Shown piece by piece: positions 18,253 to 28,415 of a stretch of DNA of 64,000 nucleotides. The stretch comes from Hymenobacter gelipurpurascens. Lineage in GTDB: Bacteria; Bacteroidota; Bacteroidia; Cytophagales; Hymenobacteraceae. The stretch spans positions 186,001 through 250,000 of the forward strand of contig NZ_FYEW01000004.1 in NCBI RefSeq assembly GCF_900187375.1, written 5' to 3'. The notes under the pieces are model-generated. The model was not told the origin of the DNA. It was given only the letters and a program-made list of their open reading frames with translations, and did no database searches. The translations under genes were made by a program, and so were the position numbers. Positions within the stretch are counted from its first letter, which is position 1. Each line of letters begins with the position of its first letter.

Positions 18253-19476
18253 TTAGCTGCCGGCCTCGCTCTTGCCGGCGCGCATCTGGCGTTGGCGCAG
18301 CAGGGCTTCCAGGAAGTAGTAGTCCGCGTAGATGAGGGGCACATCCACCTCACTGTTGGCGGGCTTGGAGCCGGTGCTGTGCAAGAGCAGGAAGCCGTGG
18401 CTGCCGCCGGGCTTGGCCGTGTAGTGCCTGGTCAGGCTGCTCATCATCTTGTCGGCCTTGCGGCGGTAGAGCGCGCTATTGGTTGGGCTGTAGGTGCTCA
18501 GCTCGTAGAGGGCCGAAGCAATGACGGCGCCGGCCGAAGCGTCGCGCGGCTCGTTGGGAATGCTGGGGGCGTTGAAGTCCCAGTACGGAATAAGGTCGGC
18601 CGGCAGGTTAGGGTGGTTGAGAATGTAGCGCGCGACATTTTCGGCCTGAGCCAGGTAAGCTTTGTTTTTGGTTTCGCGGTAGCACATGGTATAGCCGTAC
18701 AGGGCCCAGCCCTGCCCCCGCGCCCACGCCGACTCATTGGCAAAGCCCTGGTGGGTGGTTTTCTTGACTACCTGGCCCGTAAGGGTGTCGTAGTCTACCA
18801 CGTGGTAGGTGCTGAAGTCGGGCCGGAAGTGGTTGCGCATCGTTGTGTTGGCGTGGCTCACGGCTATCTTATAGAAAGAGGAGTCCCCGGAGAGGCGCGT
18901 GGCGGCGAAGAGCAGCTCCAGGTTCAGCATGTTGTCGATGATAACCGGGAATCCCCAGGTTTCCCGGTGGTGGTCCCAGGAGCGCAGCGTGCCCACTTTA
19001 GGGTTAAACCGCGTGCTGAGCGTGCGCGCCGCCTGCAGAATCACCTCGCGGTAGGCAGCATCCTGAGTTAGCCGATAGCCCTGCCCGAAGCTGCAGTACA
19101 CCTTGAAGCCCATGTCGTGGGTGGTGGCGTTGGTTTTCTCGGCTTCGATGTTGGCCGTGTAGGTGCGGGCCGCCTCCTGCCACTTCGGCTGGCCCGTAGC
19201 CTCGGACAACAGCCACAGGTAGCCGGGAAAGAACCCGCTGGTCCAGTCGCGGGAGGGCACCAGCACCAGCTCCCCGGAGGGAGAAAGCGTGCGGGGCGAA
19301 ACCAGGGCGGGCTTGCCCGGAGCAGCGGGCTTTTGCTGGGCCACCTGGGCCGTTTGCTGAAGCAGCAGGGCGGCCTGGGTTTCGGCCAGCTTTACCGTTT
19401 TCTTCGGCAGGGCCACCTGGCCTAGCGCCTGCTGAGCGAGCAACGCCAGCCCTAGGCCTATCACAGAACTTTTCAT
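18253..19476 (-). CDS. GH88 unsaturated glucuronyl hydrolase
   Basis: This periplasmic enzyme removes the 4,5-unsaturated uronic acid left at the non-reducing end of oligosaccharides by polysaccharide lyases, using vinyl-ether hydration. It has 407 residues with a signal peptide (AQQALGQ). DWTSGFFPGYLW (about 77-88), Asp121 in THDMGFK and Asp181 in VIIDNMLNLELL correspond to the conserved substrate and catalytic aspartates of GH88, and SAWARGQGWALYGY is a family signature. It sits between two lyase genes, which fits a lyase-then-GH88 cascade. The next gene upstream ends 40 bases away, so the two are cotranscribed. Confidence 0.92.
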   Translation of the reverse strand: MKSSVIGLGLALLAQQALGQVALPKKTVKLAETQAALLLQQTAQVAQQKPAAPGKPALVSPRTLSPSGELVLVPSRDWTSGFFPGYLWLLSEATGQPKWQEAARTYTANIEAEKTNATTHDMGFKVYCSFGQGYRLTQDAAYREVILQAARTLSTRFNPKVGTLRSWDHHRETWGFPVIIDNMLNLELLFAATRLSGDSSFYKIAVSHANTTMRNHFRPDFSTYHVVDYDTLTGQVVKKTTHQGFANESAWARGQGWALYGYTMCYRETKNKAYLAQAENVARYILNHPNLPADLIPYWDFNAPSIPNEPRDASAGAVIASALYELSTYSPTNSALYRRKADKMMSSLTRHYTAKPGGSHGFLLLHSTGSKPANSEVDVPLIYADYYFLEALLRQRQMRAGKSEAGS

Positions 19477-19516
19477 GGGAGTATTCTTGCGTTAATTCGT
19501 TGGCCAGACACCTGGC

Positions 19517-20692
19517 CTAGAGCCAGATAAGCGGGTTGCGCACCGGCAGATTGCGGATTACCTCTTCAACCTCGGGAGCGTGGTTTAGCTGCTGCCAGGT
19601 TTTCAGCCACTGTGGGTTGCCGAACTGCACCGCGCCCATCACCAGGAAGGGCTGGGCTACGGGCCAATTGTCCCAGTACATCACGTCCTTCGGGAAAGGC
19701 CAGGCATTCTTGTCGGCTACGTAGGGGTAGAGGAACTCTATGCCCTTGCGGATGCTGCGGCCGTCGGGAGTCTGGTAAGCCCACAGGTTGTCGCGCTTGT
19801 CGCTCAAAATCTGGCAGATCATGGTCATGGCATCCAGATTGAACAGGGAGTAGCCGTAGGGCTTGGTGCGCTTGGTTTCCAGGGGGAAGGAGCCGTTAGC
19901 CGCCATCTGGGTGGGCAGCAGCACGGTTTTGTACCGCTCCCGGCAGAAGCTCAGCAGCGCCTGGTTGCCGGTCAGGCGGGCGAAGGACGACACCTGCATC
20001 ACCCAGCAAGTGCCATGGTTGTTCTGGGCGTTCATCTCATCCTGGCCGTAGGAGTGGGTGGTGAGCCAGGTCAGGTACTGGGCAAACCAGCCTTTGATGC
20101 CCGCCAGCTCCTGGGAGCTGAAGGCCTTATCGCGCTCCATCACGAGCACGCCCTGGACCACCTCCAGGAGCTGAATGGTGTCGATAATGCCGATGCCACG
20201 GCCCGTGAACTTGCCCATGATGGCCTGCGCAAACTGCAGGGAGGGGTTCATGCGCGTAGCCGGATGCGTAAACCAGGCCCGCAGATGCACCAGGGCGTGG
20301 CGCACGTATTGCTGGTCGTGGGTGAGCTTGTAGGCCGAAGCCAGGGCCCCGATGATGCGGCTGAACCGGATCATGGCCTGGCGGTGGGCCACGAAGTTTT
20401 CGGGGTTGGTGAGCCCATCGCGCTGGATGTAGGGCCCGCCGGGGTTGTTGGGGTCCGGCCACCAGTAGTCGCCCTCCGAGAAGAAGTCGTGAGGGCCACC
20501 GGCACTGCGCGAGCTGGTGGCGCTGGTAACCGTAACCGGGGCCTGGTGCAGGGCCCAGGCGGCCTGCTCCAACACCTGCGCGCGCAGCACGGCCTCGGCC
20601 TGGCGCGCCAGCCGGCGGTCCGGTCGGGAGGACGCCGGGGCGGCCAGGCTTCCGAGCAAAAGCAGCCCCAGAAAAACGAAGAAGCGAATCAT
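19517..20692 (-). CDS. Alginate lyase-family polysaccharide lyase (PL38-like)
   Basis: This is a secreted protein of 391 residues with an N-terminal signal. GGPHDFFSEGDYWWPDP (about 65-81), GPYIQRDGLTNPE, THPATRMNPSLQFAQAI and the NNHGT active-site motif (224-228) identify the Bacteroidota branch of the alginate_lyase Pfam family that includes PL38. A characterised PL38 acts on beta-1,4-glucuronan, as I recall it. It is clearly homologous to the protein at 30556-31755 in the same locus (DYWWPDP/PYWWPDP, ATRMNP, NNHGT), so the operon keeps two copies, possibly endo and exo. The product would be unsaturated glucuronate oligomers for the adjacent GH88. Confidence 0.8.
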   Translation of the reverse strand: MIRFFVFLGLLLLGSLAAPASSRPDRRLARQAEAVLRAQVLEQAAWALHQAPVTVTSATSSRSAGGPHDFFSEGDYWWPDPNNPGGPYIQRDGLTNPENFVAHRQAMIRFSRIIGALASAYKLTHDQQYVRHALVHLRAWFTHPATRMNPSLQFAQAIMGKFTGRGIGIIDTIQLLEVVQGVLVMERDKAFSSQELAGIKGWFAQYLTWLTTHSYGQDEMNAQNNHGTCWVMQVSSFARLTGNQALLSFCRERYKTVLLPTQMAANGSFPLETKRTKPYGYSLFNLDAMTMICQILSDKRDNLWAYQTPDGRSIRKGIEFLYPYVADKNAWPFPKDVMYWDNWPVAQPFLVMGAVQFGNPQWLKTWQQLNHAPEVEEVIRNLPVRNPLIWL

Positions 20693-20740
20693 AGCGGGTG
20701 GAAAGGAAAGAAACGGAAGGTGTTGGGTGCCGGAAGTGGC

Positions 20741-22993
20741 CTAGGGCGCAAGCACGAGCTTGCTTTCCAGGCGGATATCGTCGGAGCTGCTGCCAATCAT
20801 AAGCTGAAACTCGCCGGGCTCGGCCACCCGTTGCAGCTGGGCGTTGTAGAAGGCCAGCTTGTCCTGATCGATGGTAAAGGAGATAATCTGGCTCTGCCCG
20901 GGCCCCAGGAGCACCTTGCGGAAATCCTTAAGCTCTTTCACCGGCCGCACCACCGACGATACCAGGTCGCGCAGGTAGAGCTGCATGACCTCCTCCCCCG
21001 CCACGGGCCCCGTGTTGGTGAGCCTGAACTGCACCTGCACCTTATCAGTGGCCCGCATGGTGGGCTGGGAAAGCTGCAGGTCGGCGTAGCGGAAGCTGGT
21101 GTAGCTCAGGCCGTGCCCGAAGGCGTAGCGGGGCGTGTTCAGCTCATCGATGTAGGCGGAGCGGTAGGTGATGTTCTTGGGGTTGGTGACGGGGCGGCCC
21201 GTGTTGTACTGCTGGTAGCTGAGCGGCAGCTGGCCTACGCTGCGCGGAAACGTGCTGGGCAGCTTGCCGGCGGGGTTGTAGTCGCCGTAGAGGACGTCGG
21301 CCAGGGCGTGGCCCCCTTCGGAGCCGGGAAACCAGGCGTAGAGAATGGCGTCGGCCTGCTCGGCTATGGTGTTGAAAATCAGGGGGCGGCCGGCCATCAG
21401 GACCACCACCACGGGCTTGCCTGTGGCTTTTAGAGCGGCAAACAGCTCCTGCTGCGCGCCGGGCAGGCTGATATCGGCCCTGGACTTGGCTTCTCCCGTC
21501 ATGTCCCAGGTTTCGCCCAGACAGAGCACCACCACATCGGCCTGCCGGGCGGTGGCCACGGCCTGTTCAAAGCCCGCGCGGGAGGTGCCGGTTACTTCGG
21601 CGCCGCGGGCGTACAGCACGCGAGCTTTCTTGCCGGCCCGTTCCGTGAGGCCATCCCAGGGCGAGACAATCTGGGTGGTGTCGGCCATTACCGTCCAGCT
21701 GCCCGCCAGGTCGCGCTTGGCTTTGGCCAGGGGGCCGATGAGGGCAATGGTGCGCTGCTGGGGGCCCAGGGGCAGGGCGTGGTTTTCATTTTTGAGCAGC
21801 ACCATGGACTTGCGGGCCACCTCGCGGGCCGCCTGCCGGTGGGACGGGTCGCGCAGCACCTGCTTTTCGCGCTTCAGGTCCGAGAACTTATAGGGGTCGT
21901 CGAAGAGGCCTAGCTCGAACTTCTTGCGCAGAATGCGGCGCACGGCATCATCCACCTGGGCGGCGGGCACCTGGCCGCTTTGCACCAGCTGGGCCAAGTG
22001 GGGGCCGTAGGCGTCGTTTTCCATGTCCATGTCGTTGCCGGCGGTCATGGCGGCTTGCGCGGCCTCCACTACGCTGGGCGCATAGCCCCAGGGCACCATT
22101 TCCCGGATGGAGCCCCAGTCACTCACCACAAATCCCGGGTAGTTCCACTGGCCCTTCAGGATGTCGCGCTGCAGGTGGGCGCTGGCCGTGGCCGGCACCC
22201 CGTTCAGGGTGTTAAAGGAGTTCATGAAGGTCGCCACGCCCGCGTCGGCAGCGGCCTTGAACGGGGGCAGGTAGGTTTCCCAGAGCTGCTGCTCGCTCAT
22301 ATCCACGGCGTTGTAGTCGCGGCCGGCAATGGCGGCTCCATAGGCGGCAAAGTGCTTGGCGCAGGCCATGATGGCATCGGTGCTGCCCAGCTGCTCGCCC
22401 TGGAAGCCTAGCACCCGGGCCCGGGCAATCTGGGAGCCCAGGTAGGTGTCCTCCCCCGCCCCTTCCATCACGCGGCCCCAGCGCGGGTCGCGGCCCACGT
22501 CCACCATGGGTGCAAACGTCCAGTGAATGCCCGAGGCCGCCGCCTCCCGGGCCGCCACGTGGGCCGAAAGCCGGATGGCCGCCAGGTCCCAGGAAGCGGC
22601 CTCCCCCAGCGGGACGGGAAACACGGTCTGGTAGCCATGAATAACATCAAGCCCAAACAGCAGGGGAATGTGCAGGCGTGACTTGAGCGCCTCAGCCTGA
22701 ATGGCGCGGGTGTCGGCTACGCCCTTGACGTTGAGCATGGAGCCTACCCGCCCCTCGCGGATGCTGTTGAGCAGGTCGGTTTTGCGGTTGCTGGCGGGCC
22801 CCGTCAGCTCACGGCCGGAGTACTGCACCAGCTGCCCTACTTTCTCCTCCAGGGTCATTTGTTGGAGCAAGGCCGCTACGCGCTGCTCCACAGAGGCGAG
22901 CGCAGCCGCTTTCTTTTGGGCCAGGCCATGGGGGCCCGCGCCCAACAGCAGGGCCCCGAGAACCAGCAGGGGTTTAGCAGATCGATAAAGCAT
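20741..22993 (-). CDS. GH3 beta-glucosidase, BglX type
   Basis: This is a periplasmic retaining exo-beta-glucosidase of 750 residues with a signal peptide (GPHGLAQ). The N-terminal barrel shows MTLEEKVGQLVQYSG (about 46-60), FGLDVIHGYQTVFPVPLG (113-130), the KHF motif (213-215) and the nucleophile Asp292 in VVSDWGS. The second alpha/beta domain (MVLLKNENHALPLG) and the C-terminal fibronectin III-like domain (GEEVMQLYLRDLVSSVVRPVKELKDF) complete the full-length BglX architecture. It lies 48 bases upstream of the PL38-like lyase. It would remove beta-linked glucose or xylose from the uronate-containing oligosaccharides. Confidence 0.93.
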   Translation of the reverse strand: MLYRSAKPLLVLGALLLGAGPHGLAQKKAAALASVEQRVAALLQQMTLEEKVGQLVQYSGRELTGPASNRKTDLLNSIREGRVGSMLNVKGVADTRAIQAEALKSRLHIPLLFGLDVIHGYQTVFPVPLGEAASWDLAAIRLSAHVAAREAAASGIHWTFAPMVDVGRDPRWGRVMEGAGEDTYLGSQIARARVLGFQGEQLGSTDAIMACAKHFAAYGAAIAGRDYNAVDMSEQQLWETYLPPFKAAADAGVATFMNSFNTLNGVPATASAHLQRDILKGQWNYPGFVVSDWGSIREMVPWGYAPSVVEAAQAAMTAGNDMDMENDAYGPHLAQLVQSGQVPAAQVDDAVRRILRKKFELGLFDDPYKFSDLKREKQVLRDPSHRQAAREVARKSMVLLKNENHALPLGPQQRTIALIGPLAKAKRDLAGSWTVMADTTQIVSPWDGLTERAGKKARVLYARGAEVTGTSRAGFEQAVATARQADVVVLCLGETWDMTGEAKSRADISLPGAQQELFAALKATGKPVVVVLMAGRPLIFNTIAEQADAILYAWFPGSEGGHALADVLYGDYNPAGKLPSTFPRSVGQLPLSYQQYNTGRPVTNPKNITYRSAYIDELNTPRYAFGHGLSYTSFRYADLQLSQPTMRATDKVQVQFRLTNTGPVAGEEVMQLYLRDLVSSVVRPVKELKDFRKVLLGPGQSQIISFTIDQDKLAFYNAQLQRVAEPGEFQLMIGSSSDDIRLESKLVLAP

Positions 22994-23127
22994 AAAGCAA
23001 AGAGTGGCCTAGGCCGGTAATGTCAAGCGAATGAAGAAGCCGTGCTCCCGACTCCGGCCCCAACTGCCGCGCAGCTAAGCAGCTGGGTGAAGTCGGAAGC
23101 CGGAAATCGGGCCTCCCTGATGAAATT

Positions 23128-25845
23128 CTAGTAGAGGCGCCTGACTTGCAGGCCGTTTAGGAAAGCCTGACCCTGCTGGGCCTGAAAGTCGAGGACGATG
23201 CCCTGGGCACCCTTTACCGTCACCGGCACCTGGAAGCTTGCCGCCTGCAGGGGGCGCAGATTGGTAGCGGTGCTGAGCACGGGCAGTGTGGGCAAGCCGT
23301 TGACCAGCACGCTGAACGTGCGGGCCTGAGTCGCCGGGCTGCTGCCCACGGCCCCGCCGGACGAGAGGTTGTAGACCAACTGTTCGCCCTGGGGGGCGGC
23401 TTCCAGCTCGGCAAAGTGCAGGGTTACCTCGTACTCGCCCGGGGGCACGTCGAGGCGGAATTGCTGCAGGCCCAGGCGCTGGGTTTCGTAGATAGCATCG
23501 TATTCAGTGCCCAGGATGTCGCGGTCGGAGCCGTAGGGCAGCCTGTCGCCGGGCATCTTGTACACCTCTCCGCCCACGTAGCCCCAGCTCCCGGGCCTGT
23601 AGGCCTGTTCGGGCACCCACACCTGCTGCAGCTTGGAGTCGGTAAAGGTGCGGGCATCGCCCAGGCTCACGTTGAGTTCCGTGAAAGGCAGCTTGTCAGA
23701 AGTTAGTTGAGTAGGCAGCAGGCGGAAGGTTATCTCGGCCTGATCTTCCAGAGACTGGTCTACCGCCTGGGCCTGCAGCTGGTTTAGGCCCGCCCGGAAG
23801 GGAACGGTGAAGCGGGCCACGCCATACTCCGATTTACGGGTGCCTACATCCTGCCCATTGAGCAGCAGGCGAACTTCGGGCTGGTTGGTGTACACCTCCA
23901 CGGGCTGGCGGCAGAAGAGGGAATCGGGCCCGGCGGCGGTTCCAGAGCGCAGCGTCCAGGTGCGGGAGCCGATGCGCAGGAAGGGCGTTTTCAGCAAGTG
24001 GGCCTGGTACAGCAAGTAGGCATCCTTGGGCTGCCTATCGCCCGTCATCAGGCTTTTGTTGTTGATGTGGGGCACGGCCTCCTGCCGGGTTTCGGAGTTG
24101 AACTCCGCCAGGTTCCACACCGCGCTGCCCGCCACAAAGGGTCGTTCCAGCATGGCTTGCAGGTAAAACTGGTGGTAGGCGTTGGCGTACTCCGTCGTTT
24201 TATCAAAGCGGCGGGGGTCGAAGGAGTGCAGGCGCACGTCGGAGTCGGCGCCGTATTCCGTTACCAGCAGGGGCTTGGTGGGCAGCTCGCGACGGTGGCG
24301 GTCCAGAAACTTCGGGAAGCCCTGCAGGTCGCCGGAGTACCAGCCCTGGTAGAGGTTCCAGCCCACCAGCTGAGCAATGGCGGGCAGGCCCGCCAGCTGG
24401 TAAAGCTCAAAGTCGCCGTGGTTTACAATCATGGTGTAGCGGGCTGGGTCCTCGCGGCGGGTGAGGCTGTCGAGCTCCTGGGCCAGGCGATTTACGCGCT
24501 GCAGGTACACTTTGCCCGCCTCATTGTCGCGCTTGATGCCGGGGGGCAGGCGCAGCAGCACCTCGTTCATGTAGGCCCAGATGATGACGCTGGGGTGGTT
24601 GTAGGCCTGTCGGATCATCTCCGTCTGCATGGTGCGGCAGTTCTGGAAGAAGCCCCTGGAGTCGGTGATGGCGTTGACGATAGGAATTTCCACCGAGGTG
24701 AGGATGCCCAGCCGGTCGCAGGCCTGCAGCACCGCCGGGTCCTGGGGGTAGTGGGAAACGCGCAGGAAGTTACCACCCAGCTGCTTGATCAGCTCCACAT
24801 CGCGCACGTGCAGGGCATCGGGCAGGGCATTACCCAGACCCGGATAATCCTGGTGGCGGTTGGTGCCGATAAGCTTAAGGGGCTGGCCGTTCAGGAAAAA
24901 GCCTTGGGCGGCATCAAACCGATACCAGCGCAAGCCCACGGGGTTGGTCACCTCATCGAGCACCTGCTTGCCGTCGAGCACCTGCGAGACGGCCCGGTAC
25001 AGGTAGGGCTGCTCCGGCGACCATAAGTGCGGGCGCCGCACCGAGGGCAGGCTTTGCTTGAAAGCGCGGTTTTCGCCGGCTTTCAGCTGGAGGCGGGTTT
25101 GCTGGCGGCCTACTTCGCGGCCTTCCTTATCCAACAGCTGGGTAAGCACGGTAAGCTGGCGGGGCTTGCCGGAGCTATTGGTCAGGGCGCCGGCCACCAC
25201 TACCTGCGCCTCCTCCGCCGACACGGCCGGGGTAGTGATGAAGGTGCCGTTGGAAGCGTAGTTGTCGAGGTTGAAGTGCACCGGGTCGGCCGCCACCAGG
25301 TACACGTCGCGGTATATGCCGCCGTAGAAGGTGAAGTCGGCCGTTAGGGGCGGAATGTCGGGGTTGTAGCGGTTGGTGAGCTTGACTTGCACCTCGGCCG
25401 TTGCCGGGGCATTACCCGCAAACTGCAGAAAGCGGCTTACGGGAAAGCTGAAGGCCGTGTAGCCGCCCGCGTGGCGGCCGGCCAGCTGCCCGTTCACCAG
25501 CACTTCCGCCTCCTGGTTGGCCCCTTCAAAGTACAGGTACACGGCGCGGTTCTGCCAGTCGGCGGGCACCGTGAGCGTCTTCCTATACCAGCCTACGCCG
25601 CGGTAGTAGCCGGGCTCGTCGTCGAGCACATCGGCTGCATTCCAGGTGTGGGGCAGGGAAACCGGCTGCCAGCCCGAGGAAGGTAAACCGGCACTTTCAA
25701 AGGCCTGGCCTTCAGCCTTGGCAAACAGCCAGTTACTGTTAATAGATTGAACCAGCCGTTGAGCATCAGCCGGCGCCGACAGCAACAGCAGGCAGAGGCC
25801 TAGCGCCAGCTTCCAGCCGGTAGCGAAGGAGAGGTGCGGGATCAT
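23128..25845 (-). CDS. GH2 glycoside hydrolase with C-terminal malectin-like domain
   Basis: This is a secreted GH2 enzyme of 905 residues with a signal peptide (SAPADAQ). GH2 sugar-binding jelly roll (about 30-205; PHTWNAADVLDDEPGYYRG), Ig-like domain and TIM barrel are followed by Glu428 in AYMNEV as acid/base and Glu530 in VTEYGAD as nucleophile. A carbohydrate-binding malectin-type module lies at about 735-905 (LNVSLGDARTF, YTVT-like strands, FAELEA, LNGLQVRRLY). The ATG at 25845 overlaps the stop of the upstream GH2 by four bases (ATGA), which indicates translational coupling; a longer frame to 26040 has no signal peptide in place and runs into the neighbour. Beta-galactosidase or beta-glucuronidase activity is likely. 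Confidence 0.9.
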   Translation of the reverse strand: MIPHLSFATGWKLALGLCLLLLSAPADAQRLVQSINSNWLFAKAEGQAFESAGLPSSGWQPVSLPHTWNAADVLDDEPGYYRGVGWYRKTLTVPADWQNRAVYLYFEGANQEAEVLVNGQLAGRHAGGYTAFSFPVSRFLQFAGNAPATAEVQVKLTNRYNPDIPPLTADFTFYGGIYRDVYLVAADPVHFNLDNYASNGTFITTPAVSAEEAQVVVAGALTNSSGKPRQLTVLTQLLDKEGREVGRQQTRLQLKAGENRAFKQSLPSVRRPHLWSPEQPYLYRAVSQVLDGKQVLDEVTNPVGLRWYRFDAAQGFFLNGQPLKLIGTNRHQDYPGLGNALPDALHVRDVELIKQLGGNFLRVSHYPQDPAVLQACDRLGILTSVEIPIVNAITDSRGFFQNCRTMQTEMIRQAYNHPSVIIWAYMNEVLLRLPPGIKRDNEAGKVYLQRVNRLAQELDSLTRREDPARYTMIVNHGDFELYQLAGLPAIAQLVGWNLYQGWYSGDLQGFPKFLDRHRRELPTKPLLVTEYGADSDVRLHSFDPRRFDKTTEYANAYHQFYLQAMLERPFVAGSAVWNLAEFNSETRQEAVPHINNKSLMTGDRQPKDAYLLYQAHLLKTPFLRIGSRTWTLRSGTAAGPDSLFCRQPVEVYTNQPEVRLLLNGQDVGTRKSEYGVARFTVPFRAGLNQLQAQAVDQSLEDQAEITFRLLPTQLTSDKLPFTELNVSLGDARTFTDSKLQQVWVPEQAYRPGSWGYVGGEVYKMPGDRLPYGSDRDILGTEYDAIYETQRLGLQQFRLDVPPGEYEVTLHFAELEAAPQGEQLVYNLSSGGAVGSSPATQARTFSVLVNGLPTLPVLSTATNLRPLQAASFQVPVTVKGAQGIVLDFQAQQGQAFLNGLQVRRLY

Positions 25846-28322
25846 AAGGTCAGGAGGACAGTTTCCAGGCCTGGGGACTGCACGGCCACAGCCGTTTTGC
25901 CGGGCTGGGCCTGCAGGCGGATGATGGCGCGGCCGTTGTAGGCCTGCACCTTGCGGGAGCCGGAGCTCGTGCCCAGGTCGTCGAGGAGCTTGCCGGCGCC
26001 GGCCAGGGAGAAATCCACCCAGTTCACGGCATCCAGGCACTGCACGCCCTGGGCATCGTAGAGCTTAACTTCCACGGTAGTCAGGCCGTTGGCTTCGCCT
26101 ACCTTCTGCAGGGTGAGCTGGGTAGGCTTGCCCCACTTCTGGGTCTGGTACTTGAACTTGAGTTCATCCTGCACGGTCTGCTTGCCCTGACGGGCCACCA
26201 CGCGCACCTGGTTGTCACCGGCAATAAAGGGCACGTTCCAGCGCAGGCCGGCGGCGGGAAAATCCTGGCTGTTGCGCTTTTTCACGCCGTAGCTTTTGCC
26301 GTTCACAAACAGCTCGGCCTGCTCGCAGTTGGAGTACACCTTCACCATTTTCAGCTCCCCTTCCTCGCCCCAGCGCACGGGCCAGCCGTGGCCGTAGAGG
26401 TGCACCATGGGCTGAGCGGTCCAGTAAGACTGGAACACGTAGTAGGATTCCTTGGGGGTGAAATCGCGCTCCACCACGCCCTTCTGGTTCATGTAGGGCA
26501 CGGGGTTGTCGGGCCGCACGGGCGTGGAGAAGTCCTTGAAAGGCCAGTAGGCCGTGCCGCTCAGCCAGGGCATGGTTTCCTGCTCCTTGAGGTGCCAGTC
26601 TACCAGGTTGCAGAGGTAGCTTTCGCTCCAGTCGCCGTCCTTGGAAACGCGGGCGCTGCCCCCAAACAGGGAGGCGTCCCCGGCCCGCTCATCGGCTCCC
26701 GCTCCCCGGCTGATCTTGGCCAGGGCGTTGTCGGGGTTTTCGGAGTGGCGCCCGGCGTGGCTGTCGCCGCCCCACTCCACGTGCAGGAAGCGCTTCACGC
26801 CCTCAAACTCCTTCTGGGTGGCTTCCTTGTAGTCGGTGTAGATGCCCCGGTACCAGCCCGCCCAGATGGAGGGCGAGTACACGTCCACAATGTCCTTGCA
26901 GAAGTCGCAGCGTCGGATAGCCGTGTAGCGGGAGCGGTCCAACTGGTGCGAGAGGTCGTTGAGCTCCGTCATGAAGGCCCGGATCTTGAGCTTGTCGAAC
27001 TCGGGAAAGTCGCCGGGCCAGTCGTTTTCATTGCCCAAGCCCCAGATGATGATGCTGGGGTGGTTGTAGTGCTGGGCTATCATGTTGGTGAGCATGCGCT
27101 TGGCCTGGGCCTGGTACACGGGGCCCCCTAGGCCACCCCGGCACCACGGAATCTCCTCCCAGACCAGGATGCCCAGGGAGTCGCAGAGGTTAAGCACGAT
27201 GCGCGACTGCTGGTAGTGGCCGAGGCGGATGAAGTTGACGCCCATCTGCTTCATCATCACCATTTCCTGCCGGATCATGGGCTCAGTCATAGCGGCGGCC
27301 ACGGCGGCGTGGTCTTCGTGGCGGTGGGTACCGCGCAGCAGCAGTCGCTGCCCGTTCAGCTTGTAGGGGCCATGTTCCACAAACTCACTATGGCGGAAGC
27401 CCACCTTCTCGCGGTGCTGATAGGCCTGAGGCCCCGTGCCTAAGGTAAGCTCCACGGTGTAGAGCTGGGGCGAGGCGGGCGACCAGAGGCGCGGATTTTT
27501 CACCGCAAACTGGTGCACTTCCACTTCTCCTGCCTTCGCAGCAAGCTGGCCCTGGTACTTGGCTACCTGCTTGCCTTTGGGATCCAACAATCGCACCTGC
27601 ACTGGGGTAGCAGCGGCTGTGGTGGTCTTCGGAAAGAAAGCCTTCAGCGTCAGCGTGCCGGCCTTACCGACCGCATCCACTTCGGCCTTGGCCGCGAGGC
27701 GCTCCAAAGCCAGGGCCGGCTGATACTCCAGGTTCAGGTAGCGGTACAGGCCTCCGTAAACATTAAAATCCGACAGGTCGGAGGGTATCATTTCCAGGTC
27801 GCGGGAGTTGTCGCAGCGAATGCTGAGCGGAATCTGGCCCTTGAACTGCTTCTGGTATACTTCCGTCTTCTGAAACTCGGCCAAGGCCTGGGTGATGTCC
27901 ACGGTCCACTCATCGTAGCCGCCCACGTGGCTGCCTACTTTGGTGGTGTAGAGGTAGACGTCGGTTTTCTGGCCCGCGCCCTCAAAGTGCAGCAACGTCC
28001 GGCCACCGGGGTACGGGTTCTGAACGGGGAGCTGGGTGCGATACCAGCCGGGTCCCTGGTAGTAGTTCTGGTCGGGGTCCACAGCATCGCGGGCGTTAAA
28101 GCAGTGCGGCAGCGTTACCTTCTCCCACAAAGGCACGCTTTCAGGGTTCCCCGCCCCCACGGGCCGCACTGCTTCCCACACGCCGCCCAGGTCCTGGCGG
28201 ACAAACTCCCACCCAGTATTCAGGCGGGTGCTTTTCTGCCCAAACGCCACGGAGACGCTCAGCACCAGGGCCAGCCAGATCAGGTACAGTTTTTTACTGG
28301 TCAATAGGTTGCTCGTTTGCAT
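25842..28322 (-). CDS. GH2 glycoside hydrolase (beta-galactosidase/beta-glucuronidase-like)
   Basis: This is a secreted GH2 enzyme of 826 residues with a signal peptide (VSVAFGQK). The sugar-binding domain contains LPHCFNARDAVDPDQNYYQG and GVGGYDEWT-like strands, and the barrel contains LLLRGTHRHEDH, NFIRLGHYQQS and WEEIPW. Glu432 in LGNEND is the acid/base and Glu516 in HVEWGGD is the probable nucleophile. A C-terminal beta region (about 640-826) completes the fold. It is translationally coupled to the second GH2 (23128-25845) by a four-base overlap. Its exact substrate is not readable; removal of a beta-linked galactosyl or glucuronosyl side chain fits the locus. Confidence 0.9.
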   Translation of the reverse strand: MQTSNLLTSKKLYLIWLALVLSVSVAFGQKSTRLNTGWEFVRQDLGGVWEAVRPVGAGNPESVPLWEKVTLPHCFNARDAVDPDQNYYQGPGWYRTQLPVQNPYPGGRTLLHFEGAGQKTDVYLYTTKVGSHVGGYDEWTVDITQALAEFQKTEVYQKQFKGQIPLSIRCDNSRDLEMIPSDLSDFNVYGGLYRYLNLEYQPALALERLAAKAEVDAVGKAGTLTLKAFFPKTTTAAATPVQVRLLDPKGKQVAKYQGQLAAKAGEVEVHQFAVKNPRLWSPASPQLYTVELTLGTGPQAYQHREKVGFRHSEFVEHGPYKLNGQRLLLRGTHRHEDHAAVAAAMTEPMIRQEMVMMKQMGVNFIRLGHYQQSRIVLNLCDSLGILVWEEIPWCRGGLGGPVYQAQAKRMLTNMIAQHYNHPSIIIWGLGNENDWPGDFPEFDKLKIRAFMTELNDLSHQLDRSRYTAIRRCDFCKDIVDVYSPSIWAGWYRGIYTDYKEATQKEFEGVKRFLHVEWGGDSHAGRHSENPDNALAKISRGAGADERAGDASLFGGSARVSKDGDWSESYLCNLVDWHLKEQETMPWLSGTAYWPFKDFSTPVRPDNPVPYMNQKGVVERDFTPKESYYVFQSYWTAQPMVHLYGHGWPVRWGEEGELKMVKVYSNCEQAELFVNGKSYGVKKRNSQDFPAAGLRWNVPFIAGDNQVRVVARQGKQTVQDELKFKYQTQKWGKPTQLTLQKVGEANGLTTVEVKLYDAQGVQCLDAVNWVDFSLAGAGKLLDDLGTSSGSRKVQAYNGRAIIRLQAQPGKTAVAVQSPGLETVLLTL

Positions 28323-28415
28323 CAGGTTGTCTTTCTGTATTGCTACAGCTCAGGGTTCTTGCCTGTCGCAGGAAATGCAGCAGGGAAGGTGTTGGCGGGC
28401 CCGCCAGCAGCCTAG